A stretch of DNA of 64,000 nucleotides, taken from positions 29,326 through 93,325 of the forward strand of contig NZ_ATVX01000016.1 of the NCBI RefSeq assembly GCF_000420945.1, given 5' to 3'. The position numbers were made by a program, and so were the translations under genes. This DNA comes from Butyrivibrio sp. VCB2006 (GTDB taxonomy: Bacteria > Bacillota > Clostridia > Lachnospirales > Lachnospiraceae). Below, one piece after another: positions 45,708-53,810 of the stretch (position 1 is its first letter; each line of letters starts with the position of its first letter). The notes beneath the pieces are model-generated. The model ran no database searches. It saw only the letters and a list, made by a program, of their open reading frames with translations, and was not told the origin of the DNA.

Positions 45708-45753
45708 GTCTACAACGTGTAGACTTTGTATTTTTAGTTTATAGCCTATAGAC
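45708..45753 (-). promoter_or_regulatory. Two BlaI-type operator dyads
   Basis: GTCTACAACGTGTAGAC (45708-45724) is a perfect palindrome, and GTTTATAGCCTATAGAC (45737-45753) is a near one. Centres are 29 bp apart. The TACA...TGTA core is that of known BlaI/MecI sites. Confidence 0.7.
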
Positions 45754-45820
45754 CAATCTGTCAAGGAAAATGTTACATATTTAGTAATATTTTTTAAACT
45801 GCTTTTTTTACATCAAAAAA

Positions 45821-45851
45821 GAGCTTAAGGCGGATATATCACCTTAAGCTC
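45821..45851 (-). terminator. Terminator after the 52-residue gene
   Basis: GAGCTTAAGG (45821-45830) and CCTTAAGCTC (45842-45851) pair perfectly; on the minus strand TTTTTTGATG follows, 20 bp past the small gene stop. Confidence 0.85.
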
Positions 45852-45871
45852 TTATATACTATTAAAAACTA

Positions 45872-46030
45872 TTATCTCATGCTGCGAAGCATTTCGATTG
45901 CTGTCTGAGGTCTTGATTCAGACTTAGCATTTTGTGTGTCATATTTAGCAAGAAGTCTTGCTCTCATCTCTTCAGGATGATTATATAATTGATCCATTAT
46001 TCGATCAAAGGCCTGTTTCCATTCGCCCAT
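45872..46030 (-). CDS. Small hypothetical protein, 52 residues
   Basis: The ATG at 46030 has GGAGGT six bases upstream. The peptide (MGEWKQAFDRIMDQLYNHPEEMRARLLAKY... ending IEMLRSMR) looks like two amphipathic helices with a polar hinge, and has no signal peptide. It has its own terminator and a gap of about 190 bp upstream that holds a small palindrome (CGCTAGCG, 46112-46119), so it is likely expressed alone. No family recognised. Confidence 0.55.
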   Translation of the reverse strand: MGEWKQAFDRIMDQLYNHPEEMRARLLAKYDTQNAKSESRPQTAIEMLRSMR

Positions 46031-46224
46031 TACATTACCTCCAACAAATCCCCCCCGGACCCGATGTAAGAAAAACATCACTACAAATTAAGTATCATCA
46101 CTGTCTAACAACGCTAGCGCTTAATATCGTAACCGATTAATCCATCAGTGGCAATGTGAAAATGCACAAAAATATGTGAATTAATTGTGAATAGAAAACA
46201 TTAGTTATTTTCTAAGTTACTTTC

Positions 46225-49200
46225 TTAGATATTTTCTGCTTTTACGCCTTCTGTCTTGATAATGAATTTAACACTGCACTTCTCATCAGCATTTGCTCCA
46301 CCGAATGATGTATAGCTTGCTCCGGCTTCCTGAATAGCTGTCATCTTATCAGCAAACTCAGTAAGATCTCCGTCAAATGCCTCGTAAATCTTCTTGATGC
46401 CTTCTTCGTCGAACTTGCATATACCATCAAGGAGTTCCTGTACACCATCATCAAGCTTCTTAGCGCCGTCGTTAAGCTCGCCTGCTCCGTCATAGAGCTC
46501 TTTTGCACCATCCATGAGCTTACCTGCGCCGTCATTCAGCTCTGCTGCTCCGCTGTTAAGTTCATCGGTTCCATCCTTAAGAGTTACTGTTCCATCCTTA
46601 AGCTTATCAGCACCATCCTTAAGCTGGCCTGCACCATCGTTAAGCTGGCCTGCTCCGCTCTTTAACTGGCTTGCACCGTCTCTAAGAGCACCGCTGTTAG
46701 CATTAAGAGTCTTGGTACCATTTGCAAGAGAAGCTGCTCCTTCGTCAAGCTGACCGATTCCTGCACTAAGTTTCTTTGTTCCTACAAGAAGCTGATCAAG
46801 ACCTGCTGAAAGCGCTGCATTACCTTCGGATAACTGTTTTGCACCTTCTACAGCAGCTGCAAACTGATTAATAGAGTTCTCATCAAGCTGCAAATTATTG
46901 AGCTGAACAAGAAGATTTCCAAGAGTTGTATTAACAGCACCTGTAACGCCAACAAGCTGTGCGTATGCTGCAAGGCCTTTTGAATACAGCTTCATATCAT
47001 CGCTATTCATAACCATGGCCTTAACTTCCTCATTTGCCATGATCAGAGCCATAGCCTCTTTATTAGAAAGGAGAAGGGCCATTGACTGCTCATTTGAAAG
47101 GACATTGCTAAGAAGTTCTTTGTCACCAAGGATCATCTTTATAACTTCAGGATCCTGAATAAGACTGTTCATAAGGTTCTTATCACTTAAAATCTTGCTC
47201 ATAAGAGCCTTATTTGAAGTGATCATTCCGACAACTTTTTCATCACTCATAAGTTTTGCAAGAATAGCCTCATTTGACATAATCTTATTAAGGACTTTTT
47301 CATCGCTCATAAGCTTAGTCATTACAGCTTCGTTGGATGTTATCATATCCAAAACCTTCTCATCACCAAGAAGCTTAGCAAGGATATCTGAATTTCCGGT
47401 AATCTTGGCAAGTACTGCAGGATTGGATAACATCTGCCCCATAAGCTCCTCATTATTTAAAAGAGCTGACTGAACACTAGGGTCTGCAAGGATCTGTCCA
47501 AGAAGAGCCTGGTCACCAAGAACGCACTTAACAGCTGCTACTTTGCCCTGTTCTGTTCCAAGGAATGCTGCAAGCTGTTCCTCTGTAACTGTAGTTTCAG
47601 AGCTACCTGATGATTCTTTACTTCCTTCAGACTCTCCATTTCCTTCTGATCCCTTGGCTATTTCCTGGTTTTCTTCTGACTTACTGCTATCCTCTGATGC
47701 CTGGTCGTTATTTTCTGACTCTCTATTTTCAGGATTTTCCTGATTATCTGCCGGCTTGTTTTCAGGAGAGGTCTCTTCCTCCTGATGTCCGTCGCCTGCA
47801 GGATCCCCACCGTTTTCTTCTGGCTGCTGTGTATCTTGCTCTGTGCTGCCGGAACCTGCAGCATCTTCTGATTCAGGCGCATCAATTGTTCCGCCTGTAA
47901 CTGTTGTTTCATTCTCATCTCCGTTATCCTGCTGTGAAACAACCATTACAGGAGCTGTGACAGTTACATATGGAAGGCCGATTGCCTTCATCTGTTCAGC
48001 TGTTTCTTTATTTGCAATTTCTCCGTTGGATAATGTTTTAAGGAGGTCTGCACAAGCCTCATATGTTCCACCCTGATCTGTCAGGTACATGTAAGCAGCA
48101 GAGTACTGCGCATACTCATTAACAAGAGTACCCTTCATAGCAAGCACTTTGCTGGCACCGCTGATTTTCAGACCGGCATCAGCCAAACCACTGTAAAGTG
48201 TTTTGGAACCCTCAGTAAGTTTATCTGCTCCACCCTTAAGTGTCTCAACACCTGTAACAGCATCCTTAGAACCATCCTTAAGCTTACCTGTTCCCTGAGC
48301 AAGCTGAGCCGCACCGTCATTAACCTTGGAAACTCCATCAGTATATGCTACAACGCCGTCATAGAGACTTCCTGTTCCGTCATAGAGCTTACCGGTACCG
48401 TCCTTAAGTGTATTTACACCGTCAGCAAGCTGTCCTGCTCCATCTACAAGCTTTCCTGCTCCGTCAGCAAGTTTGCCTGTTCCATCTACAAGCCTTCCTG
48501 TTCCGTCCTTGAGGTCCTTGGTTCCATCGTAAAGCTGTGATGTGCCATCATAAAGCTCTGTAGTACCATCGTAGAGCTTACCTGTGCCGTCCTTAAGTTC
48601 TCCTGCTCCGTCTACAAGCTTATTGGAACCATCGTTAAGCTCATTCATATCGTCCTTGAGCTCATCAATCTTATCTGAGTCTGTAAGGTCTGCTGCGCCA
48701 AAGTCTGAAAGAATATCTGAACTTGCCATAGTGATTGTCATACCAAGTTCAAAGTCTGTTGTATCAGCTGTGATCTCAAAAGCGTTTGAAAGCTTTTCCT
48801 GAATCTCTTCTGAATCTTCAAGTTCATCCCACTTATCATCTGAGATGTTAAGAGACTCTTTCAAGCCCGGAAGAGCTACACCCATAACAATGTAGTTGCC
48901 TCCATCAGAGATGATCTTACCATTTGAGATTTCTACATTTGAAAACTTGTCAGCATCCAACATCATGCCTGAAACCATAGCAAATGGTGTATAAACCTCG
49001 ATGTCCTTGCCGTCTACATCTACTGTCTGCTTAGCCTTGTTGTCATATTCAAAACGGATTGTAACTCTTCCGGACTTGCCTGCAAGTTCCTCAGGTTCAA
49101 TTTCTTTTCCATCTAATGTGTATGTGATCTTCATATCAACAGGAAGCTCTTTGTCTGTAGTTCCCTGGTAGTAGATATCTGATCCTTCTGCATCCCAGGT

Positions 49201-49572
49201 CAGAGTTCCGTCGCCGTTTTCTGTGAAGGTCTCAGATCCCTTAACATTTACGATATCCTTAAGTTCTGATGTATCGGAAAGCTCTGTAGAAGCATTTGCA
49301 TTCTTGAGCCACTCACTTACTATTACGTTGTTAACTGCACCGCTGGCATTAGCTGTAACATATACAGTTTCTACCTTACCGGCCTCCTCTGACGACATTG
49401 CATTTGATGCTCTTGTCATAAGAGTATTCTCAAGCTGCTGTTCCTGAGCAGTTTCTACTACTGCTGATGCAGATTCTGTACTTGCTGAATTGGAGCCACA
49501 TGCTACTGTCATAACAGCCATCATGCATGCCATTATTACTGAAATTGATCTTAAAAGATTCTTCTTAACCAT
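46225..49572 (-). CDS. Large lipoprotein with heptad and decapeptide repeats, partner of an MMPL exporter
   Basis: 1115 residues. The signal peptide ends in a lipobox (MTVAC), giving a membrane-anchored lipoprotein. Residues 30-310 form a folded N-terminal region. Residues about 305-460 are X-X-X-Leu-X-Asp-Gly heptads (TGKLYDGT, TGRLVDGT), repeated near 930-1045. These resemble the heptads of YhgE/Pip proteins that accompany MMPL transporters. Between them are a Glu/Asn/Ser-rich stretch (about 550-680) and a run of roughly 18 decapeptides (about 685-860). The C-terminus ends in FIIKTEGVKAENI without a membrane segment. It starts 56 bp after the exporter gene, under the same TetR-controlled promoter. 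It probably forms an extracellular coiled-coil or conduit for the exporter. Confidence 0.8.
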   Translation of the reverse strand: MVKKNLLRSISVIMACMMAVMTVACGSNSASTESASAVVETAQEQQLENTLMTRASNAMSSEEAGKVETVYVTANASGAVNNVIVSEWLKNANASTELSDTSELKDIVNVKGSETFTENGDGTLTWDAEGSDIYYQGTTDKELPVDMKITYTLDGKEIEPEELAGKSGRVTIRFEYDNKAKQTVDVDGKDIEVYTPFAMVSGMMLDADKFSNVEISNGKIISDGGNYIVMGVALPGLKESLNISDDKWDELEDSEEIQEKLSNAFEITADTTDFELGMTITMASSDILSDFGAADLTDSDKIDELKDDMNELNDGSNKLVDGAGELKDGTGKLYDGTTELYDGTSQLYDGTKDLKDGTGRLVDGTGKLADGAGKLVDGAGQLADGVNTLKDGTGKLYDGTGSLYDGVVAYTDGVSKVNDGAAQLAQGTGKLKDGSKDAVTGVETLKGGADKLTEGSKTLYSGLADAGLKISGASKVLAMKGTLVNEYAQYSAAYMYLTDQGGTYEACADLLKTLSNGEIANKETAEQMKAIGLPYVTVTAPVMVVSQQDNGDENETTVTGGTIDAPESEDAAGSGSTEQDTQQPEENGGDPAGDGHQEEETSPENKPADNQENPENRESENNDQASEDSSKSEENQEIAKGSEGNGESEGSKESSGSSETTVTEEQLAAFLGTEQGKVAAVKCVLGDQALLGQILADPSVQSALLNNEELMGQMLSNPAVLAKITGNSDILAKLLGDEKVLDMITSNEAVMTKLMSDEKVLNKIMSNEAILAKLMSDEKVVGMITSNKALMSKILSDKNLMNSLIQDPEVIKMILGDKELLSNVLSNEQSMALLLSNKEAMALIMANEEVKAMVMNSDDMKLYSKGLAAYAQLVGVTGAVNTTLGNLLVQLNNLQLDENSINQFAAAVEGAKQLSEGNAALSAGLDQLLVGTKKLSAGIGQLDEGAASLANGTKTLNANSGALRDGASQLKSGAGQLNDGAGQLKDGADKLKDGTVTLKDGTDELNSGAAELNDGAGKLMDGAKELYDGAGELNDGAKKLDDGVQELLDGICKFDEEGIKKIYEAFDGDLTEFADKMTAIQEAGASYTSFGGANADEKCSVKFIIKTEGVKAENI
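46993..47520 (-). repeat. About 18 tandem decapeptide repeats in the lipoprotein
   Basis: A ten-residue unit recurs about 18 times with the consensus (L/M/T)-(S/G)-(N/D)-(E/P)-x-(V/L)-(L/M)-x-K-(I/L), e.g. MSDEKVLNKI, MSNEAILAKL, LSNPAVLAKI. Hydrophobic residues fall at positions 1, 6, 7 and 10. Units are similar but not identical at DNA level. It should fold as a helical solenoid. Confidence 0.75.
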
Positions 49573-49628
49573 ACTCTCCTCTTTTCCGGCCCGTGGCCAT
49601 TCTATTTACAATAATTTAATTCTTATTC

Positions 49629-51755
49629 TCAAGCTACTTTGTGAATGTGATGGTGATGATGATGATGTCCATCGCCGCCATGAGGCCTTAACACATCCTT
49701 ATTCATGCCGAATGTTGTTCTCATGATCAATCCGTCAAAGATCATGTACATAGCAGGAAGTACAAGGATAACAGTGAACATACTGATAATCGCGCCTCTC
49801 GCCATCAGGTTACACAGTGAACCGATCATATCAATGCTGGAAATAAGTCCTACACCAAAGGTTGCTGCAAAGAATGAAAGAGCACTTACTATTACTGACT
49901 TCATACAGGTTGTAAGAGTTATAAGCACAGATTCTTTCTTGTCATGACCTGCATTCCTCTCATTGAGGTATCTTGTTGTCATGAGGATAGCGTAGTCAAC
50001 TGTAGCTCCCAGCTGGATTGTTCCGATTACGACAGATGAAATGAAAGGAATCGTTGTCTGTGTGTAATATGGAAGACCCATGTTTACAAAAATCGCAAAC
50101 TCAATAACTGAAACCAGGATAAATGGAAGTGATACTGATTTAAGTACAAATGCGATGATCAGGAATACAAGTCCGATTGAAACCGCATTGACTACCTGGA
50201 AATCATGGTTTGTGATATTGATAAGATCCTTGGTACAAGGAGCTTCACCAACAACCATTGCCTTAGGGTCATATTTCTTAACAATCTTATCTACTGATGT
50301 GATCTGATTGTTAATCTCATCGGAGGCAATCTTATAATCTGTTGTTAAAAGAACCATCTTCCATTCGTCACTCTCAAGATCTGAAAGAAGATCTTCCGGA
50401 ATAAACTCTCTTGGGAAGCTTGGTCCAAGTAATGAATCTGTACCAAGTACTGAAAGAATTCCGTCTGTATTCTCAAGTTCGTGGATCATCTGATTCATCT
50501 GTGCTGTATCAAGATTCTTATCCACAAGAAGCATATATGCTGAGTTCATATCGAACTCTTCATCAACCTTATTGGCTCCCTGAACGCTCTCAAGGGTATC
50601 AGGAAGAGTCTGTGTCAAATCGTAATAAACGCTTGTATGGTTGTTTCCGTATACTGCCGGAAATATAAGCGCCAGGAAAATTGCAAAGAATACTAAATAG
50701 TGCTTGGATACAAACTGCGGTATCTTAACAAACTCCGGCATAAGCGGCTTATGTTTGGTCTTCTCAATAAGATTGTCGAAAACAAGGATCATACTTGGAA
50801 GGATTGTTACACAACCGATAACTCCAAATACAACACCCTTTGCCATAACAACTCCCAGGTCAAGGCCCAGTGTGAAGCTCATGAAGCAAAGAGCTATGAA
50901 TCCGGCAATTGTTGTGATTGAACTTCCTATTACTGAAGTGAAGGTCGCTGAGATGGCTTTTGCCATAGCGTCCTTTTTATCATCATTCTGTGCAAGTTCC
51001 TCCTGATAGCTGTGCCACAAGAAGATTGAATAGTCCAATGTAACACCCAGCTGAAGGACAGCACTAAGTGACTGTGTAATAAAGGAAATCTCACCTTTAA
51101 ATACGTTGGTTCCCATGTTGTAAACAATTGCCATTCCTATACTTAGAATGAAGAACAATGGGATAAGGTAAGAATCCATTGTCAGTGAAAGAACTATAAC
51201 CGCAAGAAGTACTGCAATACCTACATAAATAGGTGTCTCTTTTTCTGCCATGTTCTTGGTATCTGTAACGATGGCGCTCATACCAGCCATGAAGCACTGC
51301 TTGTTGGATACCTTTCTGATATCCTCGATGGCCTGCATAGTACCGTCTGAAGAAGTACCCTCATCAAAAACTATAAACATCATTGTGGCGTTATCGCTGT
51401 TAAAGGCCTCATAAACCTTGTCTGGAAGCATCTCCATAGGAACTGAGATATCCATAACAGAGTCATACCAGATAACATCAGCAACATGATCTACCTTCTC
51501 TATTTCTGCCTTGAGGCCTGATACTGTCTTCTCATCCATACCTTCTGCCACATAAAGGACGAATGCACCGGTTCCAAACTGATCAAGCAGAATGTCCTGT
51601 CCCTTCATGGTCTCGATGTCTCCCGGCAGATATGTCAGGATGTCGTAATTAACTCTTGTGTTGAAGTATCCAATTGCTGACGGAATAAGGAGTGCGAACG
51701 CAACAATCAGAATCACATACCTTAGCTTTACAATTAAATGTGAAAGCTTATTCAT
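49629..51755 (-). CDS. MMPL/RND-family exporter with a His-rich C-terminus
   Basis: 708 residues, about 12 membrane segments in two similar halves, each with a soluble loop after the first segment. The sterol-sensing/MMPL signature appears twice: SAVLQLGVTLDYSIFLWHSY in the first half and QLGATVDYAILMTTRY in the second. This superfamily exports lipids, peptides or siderophores using the proton gradient. The last 17 residues hold a run of seven histidines plus others (GDGHHHHHHHIHKVA). GGAGGAAGAG precedes the ATG. The downstream lipoprotein gene is 56 bp away. Substrate unknown. Confidence 0.9.
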   Translation of the reverse strand: MNKLSHLIVKLRYVILIVAFALLIPSAIGYFNTRVNYDILTYLPGDIETMKGQDILLDQFGTGAFVLYVAEGMDEKTVSGLKAEIEKVDHVADVIWYDSVMDISVPMEMLPDKVYEAFNSDNATMMFIVFDEGTSSDGTMQAIEDIRKVSNKQCFMAGMSAIVTDTKNMAEKETPIYVGIAVLLAVIVLSLTMDSYLIPLFFILSIGMAIVYNMGTNVFKGEISFITQSLSAVLQLGVTLDYSIFLWHSYQEELAQNDDKKDAMAKAISATFTSVIGSSITTIAGFIALCFMSFTLGLDLGVVMAKGVVFGVIGCVTILPSMILVFDNLIEKTKHKPLMPEFVKIPQFVSKHYLVFFAIFLALIFPAVYGNNHTSVYYDLTQTLPDTLESVQGANKVDEEFDMNSAYMLLVDKNLDTAQMNQMIHELENTDGILSVLGTDSLLGPSFPREFIPEDLLSDLESDEWKMVLLTTDYKIASDEINNQITSVDKIVKKYDPKAMVVGEAPCTKDLINITNHDFQVVNAVSIGLVFLIIAFVLKSVSLPFILVSVIEFAIFVNMGLPYYTQTTIPFISSVVIGTIQLGATVDYAILMTTRYLNERNAGHDKKESVLITLTTCMKSVIVSALSFFAATFGVGLISSIDMIGSLCNLMARGAIISMFTVILVLPAMYMIFDGLIMRTTFGMNKDVLRPHGGDGHHHHHHHIHKVA

Positions 51756-51814
51756 AACTCTTCCTCCTCTGAAATAATTTATCCACGGTCAGATAAATTT
51801 TTGAAATTTATTAT

Positions 51815-51868
51815 TGACCGTTGGTCATTTTCTATGTATGGTATAACATATAAATGACCGTTGGTCAA
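51815..51868 (-). promoter_or_regulatory. Exporter promoter with two TetR operators
   Basis: Two identical palindromes, TGACCGTTGGTCA (51815-51827 and 51855-51867), lie 40 bp centre to centre. A minus-strand promoter, TTGACC (51863-51868), 17 bp, TATACC (51840-51845), sits between and overlaps the upstream one, so TetR bound there would block it. Confidence 0.75.
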
Positions 51869-52040
51869 TATTTTTAGAAAATTTTTACAATTTAAAAGTT
51901 TCCGAGTGAAATAAAATACTATATCTGACGCAAATGCGTTCATCCAATATCTTATAAGGCAATAATTTACTGCATGTGTTACAATTAAAGCGGATAAAAC
52001 ATGAATTATAATTTCATCCGGAACGGATAAGGAAATCAAA

Positions 52041-52643
52041 ATGGGAAAAGCGGACCAAAATAAGAAACTTAAGATGGAGAGTCTTCTTAATACTTCCTTT
52101 GAGCTATTCACTTCACAGGGAATAAACAAGACCTCCATTCAGGACATAGTAAATAAGGCAGGAGTTGCCAAGGGCACCTTCTACCTTTATTTCAAAGACA
52201 AATATGATATAAGAAACAGACTGATTGCCCACAAATCCAGTCAGCTGTTCATGCAGGCTTACAATGCTCTTCAGGAAAAAAATATAGAGAATTTTGAAGA
52301 CAGACTTATCTTTATTATGGATTATGTTCTGGACGAACTTGAAGCTAACAAAGGACTTCTTGCCTTCATATATAAAGACCTTTCCTGGGCAGTATTCAAA
52401 AAAGCCCTCACCACCCCAATGAGCAGTGAGGACGTAGATTTTGGTGAAATTTATCGTAAGATGGTGGAGGAATCCGGCCTTAAGTTTTCTGATGCCGAGA
52501 TCATGCTCTTCATGATAATCGAGCTTGTTGGATCCACAGGTTACAGTTCCATCATGTACAACGATCCGATTTCTCTAAAAGAGCTGAAACCTCACCTAGA
52601 ACGAACAGCAAGAAGCATCATAAAGCAGTTTACGATGGAATAA
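52041..52643 (+). CDS. TetR-family repressor of the exporter operon
   Basis: 200 residues. The N-terminal helix-turn-helix reads ESLLNTSFELFTSQGINKTSIQDIVNKAGVAKGTFYLYFKDKYDI, a strong TetR signature. The C-terminal ligand domain is all-helical (FEDRLIFIMDYVLDEL; MLFMIIELVGSTGYSSIMY). AAGGAAA precedes the ATG. It is divergent from the MMPL and lipoprotein genes, with two TGACCGTTGGTCA palindromes between them, so it should repress that operon and may sense the exporter's substrate. Confidence 0.9.
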   Translation: MGKADQNKKLKMESLLNTSFELFTSQGINKTSIQDIVNKAGVAKGTFYLYFKDKYDIRNRLIAHKSSQLFMQAYNALQEKNIENFEDRLIFIMDYVLDELEANKGLLAFIYKDLSWAVFKKALTTPMSSEDVDFGEIYRKMVEESGLKFSDAEIMLFMIIELVGSTGYSSIMYNDPISLKELKPHLERTARSIIKQFTME

Positions 52644-52652
52644 AACAAATAT

Positions 52653-52681
52653 CGGGCGTGACACAAATCGTGTCACGCCCG
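52653..52681. terminator. Terminator between tetR-like and binding-protein genes
   Basis: CGGGCGTGACAC (52653-52664) and GTGTCACGCCCG (52670-52681) pair perfectly around AAATC, followed by TTTTGC on plus. It is placed to end both convergent transcripts, though the minus-side tail is poor in T. Confidence 0.8.
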
Positions 52682-52700
52682 TTTTGCTTAATTTTTTTAC

Positions 52701-53708
52701 TTAATTTATTGATGCTGCATTTGATTTATCAACAGGTGAAAATGGAACCCATACATATTTTTTATCTTCAGATGCACCTTCCACGCTGCTGAGGTCTCCA
52801 CCGCTTCCAAGGACCTTGGCTGCTTCAACCGCTGCTGCTCCCTGTCCCTTGGCATCCTGAAGAACTGTGAAAGCCATTTCTCCTGCCAGGATAGAAGCAC
52901 AGCCATCTGCTGTAGCATCAACTCCGGCTACAGGAATCTTGCTGTAGTCCAGTCCAAAATCCTTAAGCCCCTGAACTGCTCCCAGAGCCATAGTATCATT
53001 ATTACAGAAGATAGCATCAACATTCTGGCCAGTTTTCATGAATATAGCGAACTTGCTTCTGGCCTCTACATCAGACCAGTTAGCCGTATCCACAAATACA
53101 TAATTAGCAGCGCACCCGTTTGCTCTAAGTGTCTCTTTTACCGATTTGGTTCTTCCAATAGTTCCTGAATGTCCGATTTCTCCCTCAAAAATAATAACGT
53201 CAAGTGTCTTGGGATTTCCGAGTTGTTTGAGGACATATTCTGCCTGATACTGCCCGGCCTGATACTCATCGGAACCAACAAATATATACTTGCTGCCTTC
53301 TAGGTGCGAATCCGAAGGCTGATTGTTGACATATACAATTGGCAGATCATTGGAAGCAACATTCATCTGAAGTGCAGTACTGGCATCTCCGGGTCTTAGG
53401 ATAATGGCTGTATATCCCGAAGCTTTGGCACTTGTAATAAGATTTGCCTCAGTTTCTGCATTTCCGCCTGTTTCTACATAATCAATTGCAACTCCCTGGC
53501 TCTTTGCAGCAGCCATGATGGCATCTGTAAGCGTTGCTCTGTAGTTATCCTCTACATCTGTCATCATAAAAAGTATCTTGGAACTGCCGGCTGATCCACC
53601 GCCTCCGGATGAAGCTGTATTTGATGAACATCCTATTATACTGCTCCCTACTAATACAGCAGTTAAAAGACATGTAGTTATTTTCCTGATCATATGGTTA
53701 TTACCCAT
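52701..53708 (-). CDS. Sugar-binding lipoprotein, RbsB-like (Peripla_BP_4)
   Basis: 335 residues. AGGAGG lies seven bases before the ATG at 53708. The N-terminus is a lipoprotein signal (ITTCLLTAVLVGSSIIGC). The mature part follows the type I periplasmic binding fold: ILFMMTDVEDNYRATLTDAIMAAAKSQG, YTAIILRPGDASTALQ, LPIVYVNNQPSD, GEIGHSGTIGRTKSVKETL, DAIFCNNDTMALGAVQGL and VAGVDATADGC. No permease or ATPase gene is adjacent, so it may serve sensing instead of import. A chemoreceptor gene lies immediately upstream on the same strand, about 100 bp away, making it the likely partner. Confidence 0.88.
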   Translation of the reverse strand: MGNNHMIRKITTCLLTAVLVGSSIIGCSSNTASSGGGGSAGSSKILFMMTDVEDNYRATLTDAIMAAAKSQGVAIDYVETGGNAETEANLITSAKASGYTAIILRPGDASTALQMNVASNDLPIVYVNNQPSDSHLEGSKYIFVGSDEYQAGQYQAEYVLKQLGNPKTLDVIIFEGEIGHSGTIGRTKSVKETLRANGCAANYVFVDTANWSDVEARSKFAIFMKTGQNVDAIFCNNDTMALGAVQGLKDFGLDYSKIPVAGVDATADGCASILAGEMAFTVLQDAKGQGAAAVEAAKVLGSGGDLSSVEGASEDKKYVWVPFSPVDKSNAASIN

Positions 53709-53734
53709 TACCTAACCTCCTGAGTTAATGGACA

Positions 53735-53767
53735 TGACACGTAGTTGCTCCTGCTTGCATCGTGTCA
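53735..53767 (-). promoter_or_regulatory. Inverted repeat upstream of the binding-protein gene
   Basis: TGACACG (53735-53741) and CGTGTCA (53761-53767) flank 19 bases, just upstream of the ribosome-binding site. There is no T-run. The same GTGACAC word forms the stem of the terminator beyond the gene. It may be an operator or a leader hairpin. Confidence 0.4.
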
Positions 53768-53810
53768 CGGTAACTATGTTTCCATAAATAGTCCAAATCA
53801 AATACGCTTC

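Noticed and set aside
49629..49680. Seven-histidine tail as an engineered tag
   Set aside because: It sits in its natural genomic context at the end of a full-length exporter gene, with no vector sequence nearby.
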